Below are positions 6,607 through 12,434 of a DNA stretch of 12,434 nucleotides, one piece after another. A program made the translations under genes and the position numbers. The stretch is from the NCBI GenBank assembly GCA_041984885.1, contig JBHIXH010000057.1:1-12434 (forward strand), written 5' to 3'. Under the pieces are notes generated by a model that saw only the letters and a list, made by a program, of their open reading frames with translations, searched no databases and was not told the origin of the DNA. Every line of letters begins with the position of its first letter. Positions within the stretch are counted from its first letter, which is position 1. Source of the stretch: UBA4486 sp041984885 (GTDB lineage: Bacteria > Pseudomonadota > Gammaproteobacteria > Eutrophobiales > Eutrophobiaceae).

Positions 6607-7980
6607 TCAGAGAAAGGTGACTCCGACCTGGAATAATTGCTCGACGTCGTTTACATGTTTTTTATCGGCCACGAGTAAAATTACATGATCCTCGGCCTCA
6701 ATGACCGTGTCATGGTGGGCAATGATAACCTCGTCATTCCGGACGATTGCACCAATGTTTGTTTGTGGTGGTAGTGTGATGTCCTGTATTTGCCGACCCA
6801 CAACTTTTGAGGTATTTTCGTCACCGTGGGCGATGGCTTCAATGGCCTCCGCTGCACCACGACGCAATGAGTGCACAACTACAACATCACCTTTACGGAT
6901 ATGTGCGAGCAAACTGCCAATCGTGGTTTGCTGTGGCGATATGGCAATATCAATCACGTTGCTTTGTACCAGATCCACATAGGCGGCCCGGTTGATCAAT
7001 GCCAGTACCTTGCTGGCGCCCAGTTGTTTTGCCAGCATCGAGGAAATGATATTGGCTTCATCGGCGTCGGTCACTGCGCAGAATACATCGGTATCTTCAA
7101 TATTCTCATCCAGCAACAGGTCTTCATCGGCGGCATCACCGAGTAACACAACGGTATCATCGAGTTGCTCCGAGACATAGTTGGCACGTTCCGGATTATT
7201 TTCGATCAACTTAACCAGGTAGCGGTCTTCCAGTACCTGGGCCAGCCGTACGCCAATATTACCGCCACCCGCCAGCATGATTCGATTCACGTTTTTGACG
7301 ACGGTGCGGATTTTGCGTAACAGGCTGGTGATGTGTTTTGGCGAACCGAGAATAAAAATCTCGTCATCGACTTCGATGACGGTATTCCCGTCCGGAATAA
7401 AGCCACTATCCTTGCGAAATATGGCAACAATACGGAAGTTGATATTCGGTAACTGCTTTTGCAGGTACTTGACCGCAACACCGGCCAGCGGACTGTCTTT
7501 CGAAGCCTGTACGGCAACCATTAATGCCTTGCCATTGGCAAAATCGAGAACCTGCAGGACGCCGGGATACGATAACAGACGTTGAATATACTCGGTTACG
7601 ACCTGCTCCGGACTGATCAGAACATCAATGGGTAACGCTTCCTGGGCAAACAGGGGCGTGTTGCGCAGGTATTCAATGTTTCGAACGCGGGCGATTTTTG
7701 TCGGCGTATGAAACAGCGTGTAGGCGACCTGGCAGGCAATCATGTTGACTTCATCGCTGTTCGTTACCGCAATAATCATGTCAGCATCCTTGGCGCCAGC
7801 GGCACCGAGAATCGAAGGATGCGAGGCAACGCCACAAACCGTACGCAGGTCGTAGTGTTCGCTGAGATATTGCAGGCAGGCCGGGTTCGAGTCGACGACA
7901 GTGATGTCATTGGCTTCACTGACAAGATTGATCGCAACGGAAGTTCCGACTTGTCCGGCACCTAGAATAATTATCTTCAT
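6607..7980 (-). CDS. trkA: Trk system potassium uptake regulatory protein TrkA
   Basis: Cytoplasmic, peripheral membrane subunit that binds NAD(H) and other nucleotides and gates TrkH. The 457 residues hold two tandem RCK modules. The first has the Rossmann motif GAGQVG (7-12) with acidic Asp30 at the end of strand 2, then a TrkA-C domain ending near 220. The second has GGGNIG (238-243) with Glu260, and another TrkA-C domain to the end (ILLVADK, VEQLF). This is the two-domain layout of E. coli TrkA (458 residues), rather than the single-domain KtrA/C type. The start ATG 7980 gives MKIIILGAGQVG, as expected, although no Shine-Dalgarno is visible. It is followed after 52 bp by its partner trkH and preceded after 45 bp by the ntrX-like gene, so the two-component genes and the transporter may share a transcript. 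Confidence 0.96.
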   Translation of the reverse strand: MKIIILGAGQVGTSVAINLVSEANDITVVDSNPACLQYLSEHYDLRTVCGVASHPSILGAAGAKDADMIIAVTNSDEVNMIACQVAYTLFHTPTKIARVRNIEYLRNTPLFAQEALPIDVLISPEQVVTEYIQRLLSYPGVLQVLDFANGKALMVAVQASKDSPLAGVAVKYLQKQLPNINFRIVAIFRKDSGFIPDGNTVIEVDDEIFILGSPKHITSLLRKIRTVVKNVNRIMLAGGGNIGVRLAQVLEDRYLVKLIENNPERANYVSEQLDDTVVLLGDAADEDLLLDENIEDTDVFCAVTDADEANIISSMLAKQLGASKVLALINRAAYVDLVQSNVIDIAISPQQTTIGSLLAHIRKGDVVVVHSLRRGAAEAIEAIAHGDENTSKVVGRQIQDITLPPQTNIGAIVRNDEVIIAHHDTVIEAEDHVILLVADKKHVNDVEQLFQVGVTFL

Positions 7981-8025
7981 AATGAACGAGTGTGATTAGG
8001 CTTTAAGAGTAGTCGGTATTTCCGC

Positions 8026-9381
8026 TCAGGTCTTTATGTCGATACCGAGTGATTTCAGTTTTCGGTACAGGTGGGTTCTTTCCATACCGGAGGCGATAGC
8101 AACCTTGCTGACACTGCCGTTATTAACTTGTAAATGGTGCTCAAAATAGGCTTTTTCAAATTGATCCCTGGCCTCGCGTATCGGTATATCAAAGCCGGGA
8201 TACTGTATTTCCGGTTCGCTTGGACCGACTTTACCAAGATGGGTATCCACTTCATCAACGTCAATGGTTTCATCACTGCTCAGAATCAGCAGGCGTTGCA
8301 CCAGATTTTTCAGTTCGCGTACATTGCCCGGCCATGCGTAACTTCGCAAGCGATTTTGAGCTGCTACGGAAAAACGCCGGTAGGGAAGACCTTCCAGCCC
8401 GGCGAAATGACTGACGTAATATTCCAGTAGTTCCGGAATATCCTCGCTGTGTTCTTTCAGTGGCGGAATATCGAGTGGTACTACGCTTAACAGGTAATAC
8501 AGGTCATCGCGAAACCCGCCGTTTTTGACCATGGCATCCAGGTCCTGGCTGGTCGCGGCGACGACACGTACATCGATTGGAATGGCCTCGGTGCTGCCCT
8601 GGCGAATAATACGATTCTCCTCCAGCGCATTTTGTAGTTTTGCCTGCAAGGATAAATCCATATCGGCGATGTCCTTGAAGAATAACGTGCCGCCTTTGGC
8701 CTTTTCGAGATAGCCGGTCTGTAATTTGTCATCCTCCTCGCTGCCAAATAACTCGAGAAGTGAATTGCCGTGTGTCAATGACGAGACCCCGACGGCGATA
8801 AATGGCCCTTCAGATCGATCGCTTTCGGCGTGCAGGTAACGGGCAAATAACTCCTTGTCAGTACCGGACTCGCCACGCACCAATACCGGCGTTTTGTGAT
8901 TCGCGATGCGTTGAATCTGATTACGGATTTGCCTTATGACAGGGCTTTTGCCGACCGGAGTATTTTCTATCCGGCTGTGTTGTTTCAGCCTGATATTTTC
9001 GTGTTGCAGTCTGGAGCTTTGCAGTGCATGTTTGACGGTCAGTAGCAACTTCGCCAGAGAAAGCGGCTTTTCAATGAAGTCGTAGGCTCCCAGTCGGGTC
9101 GCCTCTACGGCGGTCTCGACCGTGCCGTGGCCGGACATCATGACAACCGGTGCGCTCAATTCACTGTTCGATGACCATTCCTTAAGCAGGGTAATACCAT
9201 CAACATCCGGCATCCAGATGTCCAGCAGGATCAGGTCCGGATTGATCTGTTTTTTTACCTGACGCGCCTGCTCGGCATTTTCGGCTACATTGACTGAAAA
9301 GCCCTCGTCCTCAAGTATCTCCTTGACCAGCGTTCGGATATCCGGCTCATCATCGACAACGAGGACCTGGGAAGCACTCAT
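8026..9381 (-). CDS. ntrX: NtrX-type response regulator with degenerate AAA+ domain
   Basis: A 451-residue response regulator, presumably phosphorylated by the kinase encoded upstream, with which it overlaps by 4 bp (ATGA). The receiver domain (1-120) is intact: Asp10-Asp11, phosphoacceptor Asp54 in LLDIWMPDVDG, Ser83 and Lys105. The central domain (about 140-365) has the outline of a sigma-54 activator ATPase but lacks key parts. Walker A reads GESGTDKE (170-177) with Asp for Gly; the GAFTGA loop is absent (LELFGSEEDDKLQTGYLEKA); Walker B reads GGTLFFKDIADM with Lys236-Asp237 for Asp-Glu; and FRDDLYYLL has Leu297 where an arginine is usual. AWPGNVREL (349-357) is normal. The C-terminus is a Fis-type HTH (423-447, ending LYRKLKSLGI). 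It probably binds DNA and acts without sigma-54 ATPase activity. Loss of GAFTGA is, as I recall, common in proteobacterial NtrX; the extra Walker changes go further. Confidence 0.88.
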   Translation of the reverse strand: MSASQVLVVDDEPDIRTLVKEILEDEGFSVNVAENAEQARQVKKQINPDLILLDIWMPDVDGITLLKEWSSNSELSAPVVMMSGHGTVETAVEATRLGAYDFIEKPLSLAKLLLTVKHALQSSRLQHENIRLKQHSRIENTPVGKSPVIRQIRNQIQRIANHKTPVLVRGESGTDKELFARYLHAESDRSEGPFIAVGVSSLTHGNSLLELFGSEEDDKLQTGYLEKAKGGTLFFKDIADMDLSLQAKLQNALEENRIIRQGSTEAIPIDVRVVAATSQDLDAMVKNGGFRDDLYYLLSVVPLDIPPLKEHSEDIPELLEYYVSHFAGLEGLPYRRFSVAAQNRLRSYAWPGNVRELKNLVQRLLILSSDETIDVDEVDTHLGKVGPSEPEIQYPGFDIPIREARDQFEKAYFEHHLQVNNGSVSKVAIASGMERTHLYRKLKSLGIDIKT

Positions 9382-11570
9382 GCTGTTTGACTCGAATCTT
9401 TTGCCGTGCCGGTCATGGTTTTATCCAGCGGAAGCCGAATACAGGCGCAGGCACCTTTACCGGTGGTGTTATTTTCTATCCAGATCATGCCGCCATGTTC
9501 TTCGATAATGCGTTTGCTGATCGCAAGACCAAGACCCGTGCCTTTTGTTTTGTTCGTGACATAGGGATCAAACATCTGCTCGCGGATATTATCGGCAATT
9601 CCACAACCCGAGTCACGGACTCTGATCTCGACAAAATCCGCATTATGCTCCCGGACCAGATCCGTATTGATTGTTAAACTGGCCGTATCGCCACTGGCAT
9701 CAATTGCATTTTTAATCAGATTATTGAAAACCTGGCGCATACGGTTCTTATCCATGTTAATCGCAGGCAGGGAAGCGGTCAGTCCGGTTTCAATCGTGAT
9801 GCCGTCTTCATTGGAATATAAATCACTGACCTCGGTGACGAGCGCGTTCAGATCGGCCGGGCTGTTCTCAAGAGTAGGTGGGCGGGCATAATTTGAAAAA
9901 CTGTTGACCATGTCTTTCATCGTTTCGACCTGCTGCACTATCGTGTTTGTCAGGCGATCCAGTGTTTCGGCATCTTCCTGATTCATCGTCTGCAGGTATT
10001 TGTGCCGGACCCGTTCCGCTGCCAGTTGTATCGGCGTCAGCGGGTTCTTGATCTCATGCGCAAGGCGCCGGGCGACTTCGCTCCAGGCGGCATCTTTTTG
10101 CCCCTGCAGCAGTACAGTAATATCATCGAAAACGATGACATTACCCTGGGGTACGTCATTAATAGCGGGTAACTTCGCGCCACTGCACATTAATATCAAG
10201 CGCCCGGACGGGCCAAAAATATTGATTTGTTCGCGCCAGTCCAGATGTCCATCATCGATGTTCGCCTTGACAGTGTCGATCAATGGCTCCAGATAACCAT
10301 AGCGGGATCGAATGGTATCAAGAGTCTCAACGGTTGATCGGTCAGTCACTATTTCAAGAATCTGCTCCGCACTTTCGTTAATCGTCTGAATTTCGTTTTT
10401 GATGCCGATGACAATGACGCCGGACGACAAGCGGGATAATACGGTTTCCAGGTGAGCTCGTTGCGACTCTGCCTGTTGTTGACTTCGAGTCGCGGCATCA
10501 CGCGCCTCGGAGATCTTCTCGGTCATGGCATTGAATGAGGCAACCAGAAATCCGAGTTCATCACTGCTGGTTACCGGCAGCTGTTTTGTGTAGTCGCCGT
10601 CACTTACCGCGCGCGTGCCTTCTGCCAGATCACGAATTGGCGCAGACAGTTTTTTAGCCGAGTAGAATGCGGCCCAGACCACGCTGAACATGGTGAACAA
10701 CAGGACCAGTGTCAGGATCATGATAAAACTGAGTTTTAACTGCTCCCGCAGATAGGAGAGTTCCTTGTAATCGACAAACGCGCTTTGCACGCTGGCAGCG
10801 AGCGCATTCATTCTTTCGGTAACCGGGAACAGTGCCTGCACTATACGCCGGGTATTAATCCCGCCAAACCCGGGCACATTTACTGCGACACGAATATACA
10901 GATTATTGTCCTTGACCGGATCCAGGCCGACATAACTGTTTCCCTGTTGCAGTTGTAACAGAATCGTTTCGTCCGGCCGGTCCGGAACCAGGCTGAGACC
11001 TTCGCCTGTGCTGGAGGCAATGATACTTCCCTGCCTGGTGAGCAGTGTCAGTTCTTCAGCGGCACTCCTGACCCGCATATCATCAATCTCGAATGGTGAG
11101 GCGGCGTCACTGGTATCCTTTAACTCCTCTGCTATCTGGGTAGTTTGTTTTAAAAGCTCTCGCATACGTCCATCAAGTGCAAGGCGACTTAGCTCGAGTG
11201 AATCATCCAGTGCCTGTTCAACGCGCAAATCAAACCAGTTATCTATACCGCGCAGAAGGAAATCAAGAGAAAAATAATAAAGTACAAGAACCGGGGTAAC
11301 TGACAGGATAGAAAACATGACAACCATGCGCACGGTCATGAATGAGCCGGGGACCTTGTTTCGAAGTTCACGCGCCAGTCGCCTGAAGTTCAGAACTATC
11401 AGGCCAATCAATGTAAGCAGGCCAAGCGTGTTAAAAATTAACAGGTAGGAGTACAGGTTTCCAAATCGGTCCGAATCCTCCAGCGCCATGCTCATCATTT
11501 GCAATGACAACAACATGAAGCTGAACAAAACTATACCAATGAGAAGTATTGGACGGCCCTTGTTTTTCAT
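9378..11570 (-). CDS. ntrY: NtrY-type membrane sensor histidine kinase
   Basis: A 730-residue inner-membrane kinase expected to phosphorylate the neighbouring NtrX-like regulator. In order: hydrophobic helices at about 8-28, 40-62 and 82-104; an extracytoplasmic sensor region (about 106-278); a fourth helix (279-303); a HAMP linker (about 304-358) with SSDELGFLVASFNAM; a PAS-like domain (about 370-490); the dimerisation/phosphoacceptor helix RRLAHEIKNPLTPIQLAAER with His505; and a Bergerat ATPase domain with N-box NNLIKNAIDA (616-625), G1 DSGCGI (653-658), F-box FDPYVTNK and G2 KGTGLGLAI. The LTPIQL extension after the H-box is typical of NtrY. The size and layout match NtrY. It overlaps the DUF4390 gene (4 bp) and ntrX (4 bp). 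NtrY kinases have been linked to nitrogen and redox responses; the stimulus here is unknown. Confidence 0.93.
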   Translation of the reverse strand: MKNKGRPILLIGIVLFSFMLLSLQMMSMALEDSDRFGNLYSYLLIFNTLGLLTLIGLIVLNFRRLARELRNKVPGSFMTVRMVVMFSILSVTPVLVLYYFSLDFLLRGIDNWFDLRVEQALDDSLELSRLALDGRMRELLKQTTQIAEELKDTSDAASPFEIDDMRVRSAAEELTLLTRQGSIIASSTGEGLSLVPDRPDETILLQLQQGNSYVGLDPVKDNNLYIRVAVNVPGFGGINTRRIVQALFPVTERMNALAASVQSAFVDYKELSYLREQLKLSFIMILTLVLLFTMFSVVWAAFYSAKKLSAPIRDLAEGTRAVSDGDYTKQLPVTSSDELGFLVASFNAMTEKISEARDAATRSQQQAESQRAHLETVLSRLSSGVIVIGIKNEIQTINESAEQILEIVTDRSTVETLDTIRSRYGYLEPLIDTVKANIDDGHLDWREQINIFGPSGRLILMCSGAKLPAINDVPQGNVIVFDDITVLLQGQKDAAWSEVARRLAHEIKNPLTPIQLAAERVRHKYLQTMNQEDAETLDRLTNTIVQQVETMKDMVNSFSNYARPPTLENSPADLNALVTEVSDLYSNEDGITIETGLTASLPAINMDKNRMRQVFNNLIKNAIDASGDTASLTINTDLVREHNADFVEIRVRDSGCGIADNIREQMFDPYVTNKTKGTGLGLAISKRIIEEHGGMIWIENNTTGKGACACIRLPLDKTMTGTAKDSSQTA

Positions 11571-12130
11571 GGTTGTAATGCCTGCACGTGCCAGTCGGAT
11601 GAGAGTTGCCAGTCCGATGAGATAAAGCTGAGTGGTCTCAGTGGTGCCGGTAGCGAACTGTTATCCAGAAATGCGCGCACCCTCGCAGTTAATGACGTGT
11701 TTTCAATATCCTCGAATTTGTTCAGTATCGGGACGTTTTTAATGTCGCCCATCTTGTTTAATGCGGCTGTGAGTGTGCGGTAGTCATGATGTTGGAAATC
11801 ATAATAATCCGTTAACAGGTAGCGTTGGCTGAGTGGATGGTACTGAAGTCGATAGGCCAGTTTGTTTTGTTCAATTTTTTTATTCCAGAACCAACGGCGG
11901 CGTTTTTCAGTTTCAATATCGATATGAAAATATAGCGCGACACCATGCTTCAGCGCTTTTAGAATTTCATCGGACAAACGGTAATTAATTTTCGCATTCA
12001 GCAACCAGGTTTGATCGGTTTTTACGATATCAACATCATTGATATCAATCCCCTTTGCCGATAGTGTTGCTGGAAGCAAACAGCAAAGCAGCATCATATA
12101 AAAGACAGGATGCAGACTAAATCGCAGCAT
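11567..12130 (-). CDS. DUF4390 family exported protein of unknown function
   Basis: The 187-residue product starts MLRFSLHPVFYMMLLCCLLPATLSAKG, a hydrophobic signal peptide with a likely Ala-Lys-type signal peptidase site near residue 25, so the protein is probably periplasmic. The mature part has features of the DUF4390 family: a Trp-rich RRRWFWNKKI patch, HPLSQRYLL, a TLTAALNKMGDI segment, and the DWQLSSDWH ending. This gene is commonly found between rsmB and ntrY in Gammaproteobacteria and Betaproteobacteria. The start lies inside the last codons of rsmB (14-bp overlap), and the stop overlaps ntrY by 4 bp. The frame remains open far upstream, to 12424, but that stretch is antisense to rsmB and the foreign segment and has no coding character. 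Function is unknown; a link with NtrY sensing is a guess from linkage only. Confidence 0.88.
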   Translation of the reverse strand: MLRFSLHPVFYMMLLCCLLPATLSAKGIDINDVDIVKTDQTWLLNAKINYRLSDEILKALKHGVALYFHIDIETEKRRRWFWNKKIEQNKLAYRLQYHPLSQRYLLTDYYDFQHHDYRTLTAALNKMGDIKNVPILNKFEDIENTSLTARVRAFLDNSSLPAPLRPLSFISSDWQLSSDWHVQALQP

Positions 12131-12185
12131 CCTGTTTTTGTAACAGCGCGTAGTAAAAACCATCAAATCCGAATTCGCCCGGCAG
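12117..12185 (-). CDS. rsmB: C-terminal end of 16S rRNA m5C967 methyltransferase RsmB (truncated at the junction)
   Basis: About 22 codons ending in TAG at 12119-12117. The peptide LPGEFGFDGFYYALLQKQ is a recognisable RsmB C-terminus (family pattern LPG...DGFYYA.L.K; E. coli ends with GDGFFYAKL). Only the tail is present: further right, the same frame continues as the reverse complement of an unrelated gene, without RsmB motifs. The normal gene, over 400 codons, should continue here. It overlaps the DUF4390 gene start by 14 bp, which supports a genuine rsmB-DUF4390-ntrYX operon in the source genome. Confidence 0.75.
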   Translation of the reverse strand: MPGEFGFDGFYYALLQKQDAAI

Positions 12186-12190
12186 GGCCT
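12176..12190. other. probable chimeric junction
   Basis: RsmB similarity on the minus strand ends and short-chain dehydrogenase similarity on the plus strand begins within this short interval (the word CCCGGCAGGG sits in the middle). GC content rises abruptly: the line at 11941-12000 has 23 G/C in 60 bases and the line at 12241-12300 has 39 in 60. Two genes are both cut internally at the same point, which suggests an assembly or library chimera rather than a natural boundary. Confidence 0.75.
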
Positions 12191-12434
12191 CGACGTGGCG
12201 CTGGCCACCGACCACTTCGGACGCCTCGACGGCGCCTTCAACAACGCCGGCCTGCAGCGGGAGTTCAACGACATCCACGCCACCCCCGACGAGGACATTG
12301 CCGACGTGATCGACATCAACCTCAAGGGTGTCATGTACATGATGAAGTACGAGGCGGCCGCCATGCTGGCCAGCGGCGGTGGCAGCATCGTGAACAATAG
12401 TTCGATCTTCGGCCTCAAGGCCATGCCCCGGCTC
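12186..12434 (+). CDS. internal fragment of a short-chain dehydrogenase/reductase (both ends missing)
   Basis: The frame gives 83 codons with clear classical SDR motifs: FGRLDGAFNNAG (the NNAG structural motif at 12240-12251), VIDINLKGVMYMMKYE (the conserved Asn of the catalytic tetrad in IN-L-G), and GSIVNNSSIFGL, which holds the catalytic serine region. The N-terminal NAD(P)-binding TGxxxGIG part and the downstream YxxxK catalytic pair are outside the window or missing. Substrate cannot be inferred. Nearly every codon ends in G or C, unlike the rest of the window, so the fragment comes from a high-GC genome. There is no start codon consistent with the family; the left end is cut at the junction with rsmB. 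Confidence 0.85.

Noticed and set aside
12110..12400. Plus-strand ORF of 96 codons at the right end
   Set aside because: Arg/Pro/Gly/His-rich shadow frame of the SDR fragment; a neighbouring frame carries the real NNAG and IN-L-G motifs.
12131..12424. Upstream extension of the DUF4390 frame by 98 codons, giving a 285-residue protein
   Set aside because: It runs antisense through the rsmB tail and across the chimeric junction, and has Ser/Met/Pro-rich low-complexity composition. The signal peptide starting at 12130 is the natural N-terminus.
1..12434. CRISPR repeats, tRNA/rRNA genes, transposases, phage or defence genes
   Set aside because: No repeated units, RNA-gene signatures or mobile-element proteins were recognised by reading; almost all sequence is accounted for by the listed genes.

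Overview
The window looks like a metagenome-type scaffold from a gammaproteobacterium of moderate GC. The main evidence is the minus-strand order rsmB - DUF4390 gene - ntrY-like kinase - ntrX-like regulator - trkA - trkH, an arrangement familiar from Gammaproteobacteria, together with an MSHA-type pilin operon tail (mshC-mshD-mshO-mshP) and TrmL/TrkA/TrkH proteins whose lengths and motifs match the gammaproteobacterial families. No RNA gene, CRISPR array, insertion sequence or prophage gene was seen.

Layout. Positions 1-3068 (plus strand): the C-terminal, helical-repeat end of a larger protein (possibly a Wzy/PglL-type O-antigen or pilin glycan ligase), then four prepilin-like genes read as mshC, mshD, mshO and mshP, joined by overlaps or 1-2 bp gaps. 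Positions 3070-3525 (minus): trmL, a tRNA 2'-O-methyltransferase. Positions 3530-4498 (plus): a class 1B-type dihydroorotate dehydrogenase, divergent from trmL with only 4 bp between the two start codons. Positions 4500-12185 (minus, read right to left): the end of rsmB, a DUF4390 secreted protein, a NtrY-type membrane histidine kinase, a NtrX-type response regulator, the potassium uptake pair trkA and trkH, and a small SAM methyltransferase. Coding is very compact: the longest non-coding stretch is about 50 bp.

How the genes fit together. The msh genes encode minor pilins and a PilX/GspK-like component of an MSHA-type type IV pilus. rsmB, the DUF4390 gene, ntrY and ntrX are chained by overlaps of 14, 4 and 4 bp, which suggests one translationally coupled transcript. 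TrkA and TrkH form the regulatory and channel subunits of one K+ uptake system directly downstream of the two-component pair.

Points needing attention. (1) The NtrX-like regulator has a visibly degenerate AAA+ ATPase domain: altered Walker A and Walker B, no GAFTGA loop, and an arginine-finger candidate replaced by Leu. It keeps intact receiver and HTH ends. (2) trkH is interrupted by 10 Ns, but both flanks encode the same few residues. Merging them gives a 483-residue protein, so the gap is probably artificial. (3) From about 12176-12190 to the right end the sequence changes abruptly to high GC and encodes an internal fragment of a short-chain dehydrogenase fused to the last codons of rsmB. 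This is most likely a chimeric assembly join. I see no clearly new biological system; the degenerate NtrX is the most interesting biology.
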